A DNA stretch of 64,000 bases from Spirochaetia bacterium. GTDB lineage: Bacteria; Spirochaetota; Spirochaetia; Treponematales; Breznakiellaceae. Below, piece by piece: positions 58,889 through 64,000 of the stretch. The notes below the pieces were generated by a model, which was not told the origin of the DNA, ran no database searches, and was given only the letters and a program-made list of their open reading frames with translations. Position 1 is the first letter of the stretch, and each line of letters opens with the position of its first letter. A program made the translations under genes and the position numbers. The DNA lies in assembly GCA_025997675.1 (NCBI GenBank), contig BNUX01000004.1, positions 1-64,000 on the forward strand. Reading direction: 5' to 3'.

Positions 58889-60863
58889 CATTGCTGCGGT
58901 GCTGTTGCTAAGCGCCGCCCTTTCATATCCCCAGGAAGCTCCCGAGGTGATACGGCTCCCCGCTGCGGAGATTACCGAACAAAAAGATACCACCGAATAT
59001 GTTACCCAGGAAACCATGGAACGGGAGAACTCGTCCGACCTGTGGGAGGCCCTGCGGAATGTGCCGGGGGTGGTGCGGGACGGCGGCGGGGGGATGCGGA
59101 ATGAATCGAACTTTACCCTGCGGGGGCTGGACGAAAAACTGATGCCGGTGTTTATTGACGGGGTTCCCATGTCTTCTCCCTACCGCGGCAACACGGATTA
59201 TGCGCGGTTCCTTACCGCCGACTTGGAGGATATCGAAATACAAAAGGGGTATTCGTCCATGCTCTTGGGACCGAACACCTTCGGCGGCGCGGTGATCATG
59301 CGTACGGCGAAACCGAAGAAGCCCTTTGAGGCGCTCCTGAAAACCGGCGTTGAATTTGACGGCGCGGGCAAGGTTGGGGCCGGGTCAAGTACCTTCGGAC
59401 TCGGCATGAAACAAAAACTGTTCTACGGCAAGGCGATGGTGCAGTTCCGCGATGTGGACCATTACCGCCTGTCCGGCAAGTTCACCCCCTACGAGGGCAA
59501 TCCCCAGGGGAAGGGGGAACGGCTTTTTTCCGATAGCCGGGACATAAAGCTGACCGCCCTGGCCGGGTGGACCCCGATAGACCCCGTTGCGGTCAATGTG
59601 GTGTACACCCTGCAAGACGCGGACAAGGGGGTGTCCCCCCAGGAAACCCTGGGGCTGCCCGGCACGCCCACCTATGATATATGGACGCTGTGGCGGCGGC
59701 AAAGTGTATCGGCGGACGCCGGGTATACCGTGGAACGGTTTTACGGCAAGGTGCTTTTTGCCTTTGATAAGTTTGATAACACCCTTTCCCATAACTACCG
59801 GGCGCCTTCCACCTATGATGACTACGGCCTGGGAGTACACCTTGAAGGGGGCTATTCCTTTAACACTTGGAACACCCTGAAAGCGGCCTTTATCTTTAAG
59901 CAGGACGGACACCGGAACGAAAAGGATTTAACCGAGGGCGGCCGCGGGGCTACCCTTGATATAAAAGAGAACACCTATGCTCTCGGCGCGGAATATACGG
60001 TAAACCCCTGGAAGCCCCTTACGTTTACTGCGGGCTTGGGCTTTGATTACTTCCAGCCCGCCGCGTTTTGGAGTATCAACACGATTCCGGAGAGTGACGG
60101 CGCGGCAATGTTTTCCGCCCAGGCCGGGGTATTTTATGACATAACGGATAATCACGAAGTACATGTTACCTTTGCAAAGAAGAACCATATGCCGACCATG
60201 TGGGTGCGGTATTCATCCCCCGAAAGCGGCCCCGACATACCGCCAAACCCGGACCTGAAACCGGAGGAAGCGTACCATTACGAAGTGGGTTACAAGGGGC
60301 ATCTTGACTTTGCGGTACACCAATACTTTTCACCGTTAATCGACATTACCGGGGCGGTGTATTACAGCAGCCTGGTCAATATGCTTGCGGAAGAAAACCG
60401 GGGCGGCGTCATCCTGCGCGTCAATGCGGACAAGACAGCCTACTATGGCTTTGAAACCGGCCTGACCGCACGCTTTAACCGGTATGTGGGGCTCGGCGGT
60501 GCGCTTGCCATAAACCAATATAAAATTATCTACAACGCTGCGGGGTTACGCGCTCTTGGGAACTACCCGGCGGCCACGGGGAGTGTCTATATTGTGGGCT
60601 ATCCCTTTGTGAACTTTAAGCCGCGGCCGCTTTCAACAATGGAACTGCTCTTTGGCATGGAAGGGGCAGGGGAGCGGTACAGTTCCAATGCGGTCCTGCC
60701 GGCCTACACATTGTTCCATCTGCGTCTGCGCTTTGAAATAAATGAGTATTTGAGTGTTGCCTCGGGTGTTGAAAACCTTTTTGATGCGGATTATGTGTTG
60801 AACAATAGCGCCCTGCCCATGCCGGGGCGGAGTTTCTATTGCACGGTAACGGCGAGGTATTAG
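58878..60863 (+). CDS. TonB-dependent outer-membrane receptor 1
   Basis: A 661-residue receptor. The start is set at TTG 58878 with AGGA 6 nt upstream, giving an N-terminal signal (LRNSIAAVLLLSAALSYPQ) and overlapping the previous stop by 11 bp. The plug domain (about 35-150) reads SSDLWEALRNVPGVVRDGGG, TLRGLDEKLMPVFIDGVPM, ADLEDIEIQKGYSSMLLG. The barrel follows and ends in SFYCTVTARY. It should import a substrate across the outer membrane with TonB energy; neighbours suggest a nucleoside- or metal-linked ligand, but this is only a guess. Confidence 0.88.
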   Translation: MRNSIAAVLLLSAALSYPQEAPEVIRLPAAEITEQKDTTEYVTQETMERENSSDLWEALRNVPGVVRDGGGGMRNESNFTLRGLDEKLMPVFIDGVPMSSPYRGNTDYARFLTADLEDIEIQKGYSSMLLGPNTFGGAVIMRTAKPKKPFEALLKTGVEFDGAGKVGAGSSTFGLGMKQKLFYGKAMVQFRDVDHYRLSGKFTPYEGNPQGKGERLFSDSRDIKLTALAGWTPIDPVAVNVVYTLQDADKGVSPQETLGLPGTPTYDIWTLWRRQSVSADAGYTVERFYGKVLFAFDKFDNTLSHNYRAPSTYDDYGLGVHLEGGYSFNTWNTLKAAFIFKQDGHRNEKDLTEGGRGATLDIKENTYALGAEYTVNPWKPLTFTAGLGFDYFQPAAFWSINTIPESDGAAMFSAQAGVFYDITDNHEVHVTFAKKNHMPTMWVRYSSPESGPDIPPNPDLKPEEAYHYEVGYKGHLDFAVHQYFSPLIDITGAVYYSSLVNMLAEENRGGVILRVNADKTAYYGFETGLTARFNRYVGLGGALAINQYKIIYNAAGLRALGNYPAATGSVYIVGYPFVNFKPRPLSTMELLFGMEGAGERYSSNAVLPAYTLFHLRLRFEINEYLSVASGVENLFDADYVLNNSALPMPGRSFYCTVTARY

Positions 60864-60865
60864 GG

Positions 60866-62848
60866 ATGAAACATACACGAATACTACCGGCGTTGCTTGT
60901 ATGTGTTGCTTTTTATGTATATCCGGACGAAGAGGCAGAGGTGATCCGGCTGCCCGAAGCGGCGGTAACCGAAAACCGGGAACATGCTAACCAGGTGACG
61001 CGGGAAGAAATGGAACGGGAAGGGTCCGCCGATTTGTGGGAGGCGGTGCGGAATGTCCCCGGCATTATCCGCTCAGGCGGCGGCGGCACGGATAACGAAT
61101 CCGGCTTTAAGGTGCGCGGCTTTGATGAATCCCGGATGCCGGTCTTTGTGGACGGCGTTCCCCTGGCCAGCCCCTATTGGGGTGACGCCGATTACGCACG
61201 GCTCCTTACCGGCGACCTGGAAGGTGTTGACATAGAAAAAGGCTACGGTTCCATGCTCCTGGGGGCGAATACTATGGGGGGCGCCGTATTGCTGCGTACC
61301 GCGAAACCAAAAAAGCCCCTGGAGGCGTCCCTTACTACCACCTGGGATTTCGACAGCATCTTTAAGTACGGAGGCAGCTTGAATACGGTGGGCATCGGTA
61401 CCAAACAGGATCTGTTTTACGGTAAAGCGGTCTTCCAATACCGGGACATCGATCACTACCGCCTCTCGGAGGGCTTCATCCCCTATGACCAAAACCCCCA
61501 GGGGACGGGGGACCGCCTCTACAGCGATTCCCGGGACACTAAGCTTACCCTGCTTGCGGGCTGGACCCCGAAGGAGCGGTTCGGTCTCAACATGCGCTAC
61601 GGGTATCAGGATGCGGATAAGGGTGTATCCCCGCCTTCGGTGAAGGGGCAGGTGTTCAGAACCGATACCTGGCCTGTGTGGACGCGGCATACGGTAAGTC
61701 TGGACGGTACATACACCGGGGAAGGATGGTACACCAAAGCCCTGAGCTACTTTGACAAGTATGATACCGCCCTTATTCAGGAAAACAGCCTACTCTGCAC
61801 CAGGACGGATAACGATGATTACGGTCTGGGGGTCCGTCTTGAAGGGGGTTATGACTTCAATAGCTGGAACACGCTGAAGGCGGCGCTCAACTTTAAGCAG
61901 GAAAACCATAGGGGGACCGCCGACGGCATCGACAAAATGGACATCACCGAAAATACCTGGTCCGGGGGCACGGAATATGCCATAAATCCCTGGAAGCCAC
62001 TCACTTTTACTGCGGGGCTTGGTTTTGATATTTTACAACCCGCTTCGTTTTGGACCATTACGGACCTGGCCCAAACGGAGGTCCGGTATATGTTCTCCTG
62101 GCAGGCCGGGGTCTTTTATGCCATTACCAAAAACCACGAAGTCCGGTTTACCTACGCGAAGAAAAACCATGTCCCCACCATGGGGCAGCGGTACGAAGAA
62201 ATACGGCAGGACGCTATCCCCAACCCGGATTTGAAAAACGAAACTGCCTACCATTATGAATTCGGCTACCGGGGGATTTTCGCCTTCGACATCAATACTA
62301 TTTTTAAACCGGTTATCAACCTTGACGCCGCGGTGTACTATGCGGACCTGGTGGATATGATAGCCGAGGGGAATGTGACCACCTCCACCGGAGGCATAAC
62401 CAAGGTCCGTATGAACATTGACAAGGTGGCATATTACGGGTTTGAACTGGGGTTTGGCCTGGACCTCTGCAAGTATTTCGCTCTGGGCAGTACCCTGTCG
62501 GTGAACCGCTACGATGTTAAATCAAACACGGACGGTTTCCATGTGGAAGGCAATTTCCCCCGGACCACCGCTAACATCTATATGGTGATCAAACCCCTTA
62601 AATCCCTTTCGATTATTCCCAGCCTTGAATACGAAGGCCCGCGTTACGGCCATCTGAACATCATCAATGTGGGGAACCCTCTTGACCGGTATGCGCTGTT
62701 TTCCTTGAAAGTTTCGGCGGACATTACCGAATACTGCACCCTGTCTTTCTCCGGTGACAATCTCCTGGACACCGGTTACGCCCTGGATGATCCCTATCTG
62801 CCTCTGGGGGGGAGGTCCTACACTTTTTCTGTGACGGGTAAATATTAG
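60866..62848 (+). CDS. TonB-dependent outer-membrane receptor 2
   Basis: A 660-residue paralogue of the receptor just upstream, 2 bp away. Start ATG 60866 (MKHTRILPALLVCVAFYVYP) gives a signal peptide. Plug motifs ADLWEAVRNVPGIIRSGGGG, KVRGFDESRMPVFVDGVPL and GDLEGVDIEKGYGSMLLGAN mirror receptor 1, and both share the mature start EVIRLPxAxxTE. The barrel ends YTFSVTGKY. The pair looks like a tandem duplication, possibly with split substrate preference. It is the last gene of the surface operon. Confidence 0.88.
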   Translation: MKHTRILPALLVCVAFYVYPDEEAEVIRLPEAAVTENREHANQVTREEMEREGSADLWEAVRNVPGIIRSGGGGTDNESGFKVRGFDESRMPVFVDGVPLASPYWGDADYARLLTGDLEGVDIEKGYGSMLLGANTMGGAVLLRTAKPKKPLEASLTTTWDFDSIFKYGGSLNTVGIGTKQDLFYGKAVFQYRDIDHYRLSEGFIPYDQNPQGTGDRLYSDSRDTKLTLLAGWTPKERFGLNMRYGYQDADKGVSPPSVKGQVFRTDTWPVWTRHTVSLDGTYTGEGWYTKALSYFDKYDTALIQENSLLCTRTDNDDYGLGVRLEGGYDFNSWNTLKAALNFKQENHRGTADGIDKMDITENTWSGGTEYAINPWKPLTFTAGLGFDILQPASFWTITDLAQTEVRYMFSWQAGVFYAITKNHEVRFTYAKKNHVPTMGQRYEEIRQDAIPNPDLKNETAYHYEFGYRGIFAFDINTIFKPVINLDAAVYYADLVDMIAEGNVTTSTGGITKVRMNIDKVAYYGFELGFGLDLCKYFALGSTLSVNRYDVKSNTDGFHVEGNFPRTTANIYMVIKPLKSLSIIPSLEYEGPRYGHLNIINVGNPLDRYALFSLKVSADITEYCTLSFSGDNLLDTGYALDDPYLPLGGRSYTFSVTGKY

Positions 62849-62993
62849 TATGTGCAATGGAATAATTTTCCATCCAGAGGGTTTTTGTGCCGTCGCCGTT
62901 GTCAAACTCAATGTAAATATCAACGCTGTCGGCTCCATCCGCAATGGCCGCTCGTTGGGTACCCTCGTCGTAGAACTTTGCCTTCAATTTCAA
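62849..62993 (-). pseudogene. Possible short gene remnant downstream of the receptor genes
   Basis: A minus-strand frame of about 48 codons has protein-like composition (KLKAKFYDEGTQRAAIADGA, then DSVDIYIEFDNG) and ends where it meets the receptor gene. No ribosome site precedes it and the frame then continues antisense to the receptor. It may be the 5' remainder of a deleted gene or chance. Confidence 0.25.
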
Positions 62994-63036
62994 TGTTTAG
63001 ATCAGGCTATGCCTGTTTGTGCAGTTCCGCCCGGAA

Positions 63037-63067
63037 AGCCCCGGCTTTTACGGTAAAAGCCGGGGCT
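63037..63067. repeat. Perfect 31-bp hairpin at the head of array 5
   Basis: AGCCCCGGCTTTTAC (63037-63051) and GTAAAAGCCGGGGCT (63053-63067) are perfect 15-bp inverted arms around a single G. It lies 189 bp after the receptor stop. No T tract follows, so it is not a classical intrinsic terminator, though it may protect or end the operon mRNA. Confidence 0.8.
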
Positions 63068-63390
63068 CACGGACGGGAGCCCAGGCTCCAAGGGGGATAG
63101 CTCCGGCTATCGAGGGAAAAACCCCGGCTACCGGGGGAAGAACCCGGGCTATCGAGGGAAGAACCCAAAGTCGCAGGGGAAGAAACCGGGCCTTTTTGCA
63201 ATGTCCCGAGCTTTCCCGGTACGAGCCCGGGCTATTGAGCAACAGTTCGGGCTTTCCGGTTGGGAGCCCGGGCTTTTCGGCCCCGGTCCGGGCTATCCGG
63301 GTGGGAGCCCGGGTTATCCGGGTGGGAGCTCGGGTTCTTATACCGCTGGCTTGGGCTCTCTGAAAAAAGCCCGGGCTATTTTGGCGGAAT
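63068..63390. repeat. 21-bp tandem repeat array 5 (degenerate, about 15 units)
   Basis: Degenerate repeats with a period close to 21 bp, centred on CCCGGGCT (63202-63390 is clearest, with successive CGGGCT/CGGGTT starts 21 bp apart). Units contain the palindrome GCCCGGGC. Some spacings are irregular. The region 63391-63674 shows no gene; it separates the receptors from the plus-strand gene starting at 63675. Confidence 0.75.
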
Positions 63391-63674
63391 TTCGAATTTT
63401 CCGGTGTTGAAATACCGGTTTTAGCGTGTTCGCCTATATAGAGCGAATCACGCAAAATGGAAAAGGAGCGAAAAAGGGCTGCAATGAACGTCAATCTGCC
63501 GGTCAAAGGGGTTAAGATGAGGGGGCACTTTTGGTAAAATCGGATGACTTACTCATATTTCTATAATAGTCTATCCGCCGGTAAAAAGCAAGGGGTTTAG
63601 GAGCGAATTTGTGATTTATTTTTGGGGGTGCATAAAGGCGGGTTTGGGAGTATACTGTAACCAAGAGGTACCGG

Positions 63675-64000
63675 ATGACCACAACGTCAAAAGAGCGGAA
63701 AGACCCCCTGACCTTTGAGAAGGTGTGGGAGATGTTTCAGGAGTCGGATCGGAAGTTTCAGGAGATGAGCCAGGAGACGGACCGGCAGATGAAGGAATCG
63801 GATCGGAAGTTTCAGGAGATGACTGCTGAGGCGGATCGGCGAATGGCAGAGACGGAGCGGATTATAAAGGAGACGAACAGGGAGACGGATCGGCAGATAA
63901 GCCGCTTGGGTAACCGGCTGGGGGAACTTATAGAGCATTTAACCGCGTCAAATCTCGTTGAAAAGATTAATGCTGAGGGGTACCGGTTTGACCACATTTC
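63675..64000 (+). CDS. Coiled-coil protein, probable PD-(D/E)XK (DUF3782-like) nuclease, 3' end outside window
   Basis: The frame opens at ATG 63675 with AAGAGG upstream and runs off the window (108 residues seen). It is a long charged coiled coil with heptad-like repeats ESDRKFQEM, QETDRQMK, ETNRETDRQISRLG, ending LVEKINAEGYRFDHIS. This layout is typical of DUF3782-type proteins, whose C-terminal nuclease-like domain would lie beyond 64000. Function unknown. Confidence 0.7.
   Translation, partial: MTTTSKERKDPLTFEKVWEMFQESDRKFQEMSQETDRQMKESDRKFQEMTAEADRRMAETERIIKETNRETDRQISRLGNRLGELIEHLTASNLVEKINAEGYRFDHI

Noticed and set aside
63037-63067. Annotating the 31-bp hairpin as an intrinsic terminator
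   Set aside because: No T-rich tract follows on either strand.
1-64000. tRNA and rRNA genes
   Set aside because: No cloverleaf with a GGTTCGA-type T loop and CCA end, and no conserved rRNA segment, was noticed while reading. A covariance-model scan would be needed to exclude them fully.

Overview
The window looks like chromosomal DNA from a host-associated spirochaete, most likely a termite-gut-type Treponema. This is inferred from a Tp34/P19-family iron lipoprotein, a DtxR/TroR-type regulator, many AAA-ATPase/PD-(D/E)XK and toxin-antitoxin modules typical of that group, and a nitrogenase-like gene pair. No rRNA, tRNA or CRISPR array was recognised. Base composition is moderate to high GC, with AT-rich islands over the flippase and glycosyltransferase genes (7.5-9.9 kb) and the HEPN/MNT pair.

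Region 1 (1-2.4 kb, minus strand): an Fbp/PhnS-like ABC importer (binding lipoprotein, ATPase, permease cut by the window edge) behind a promoter that overlaps a perfect 12-bp inverted repeat. Region 2 (2.5-3.5 kb): a 21-bp repeat array and a HEPN/MNT toxin-antitoxin pair bracketed by 18-bp direct repeats. Region 3 (3.5-26.1 kb, minus strand): a surface-polysaccharide operon of about 22.5 kb that starts from a promoter at 26.1 kb with a 56-codon ORF and a NusG/LoaP-type antiterminator. It encodes a complete GDP-D-glycero-D-manno-heptose pathway (GmhA, HddA, fused HddC-GmhB), Ugd and a UDP-glucuronate epimerase, a 4,6-dehydratase/aminotransferase pair, two glycosyltransferases, a Wzx flippase and a Wzi-like outer-membrane protein. 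A three-gene molybdenum hydroxylase (xanthine dehydrogenase family) and aroB sit inside it.

Region 4 (26.1-28 kb): an orphan gene, a second 21-bp array and a BrnT/BrnA-like pair. Region 5 (28-35 kb, plus strand): a P19/FTR1-type iron uptake operon (FTR1 permease, Tp34-like lipoprotein, DUF2318, DUF2325, two FtsX-like permeases, ATPase, FMN-binding lipoprotein) behind a promoter with a palindromic operator candidate. Region 6 (35-46.8 kb): mazE with a truncated mazF, a DUF4143 ATPase, a DtxR-type regulator, and housekeeping genes (rsmB-like, rpiB, priA, family-4 UDG, murI, rsgA, mutS2). Region 7 (46.8-52.9 kb): a third array, transposase debris, then an operon holding a nitrogenase-like D/K pair with conserved P-cluster cysteines and both cofactor-ligand positions, followed by FapA-like and TM2 genes. 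Region 8 (53-64 kb): a 20-C homopolymer followed by a fourth array, a folded 5' leader, a surface operon of four lipoproteins and two tandem TonB-dependent receptors, a fifth array with a perfect 31-bp hairpin, and the start of a PD-(D/E)XK-type gene.

The most unusual signals are the five unrelated 21-bp tandem arrays (each unit carrying a short palindrome), the nitrogenase-like pair, the direct repeats around the HEPN/MNT cassette, the long antiterminator-headed operon, the poly-C contingency locus, and several promoters placed so that transcription should begin at or next to the start codon.
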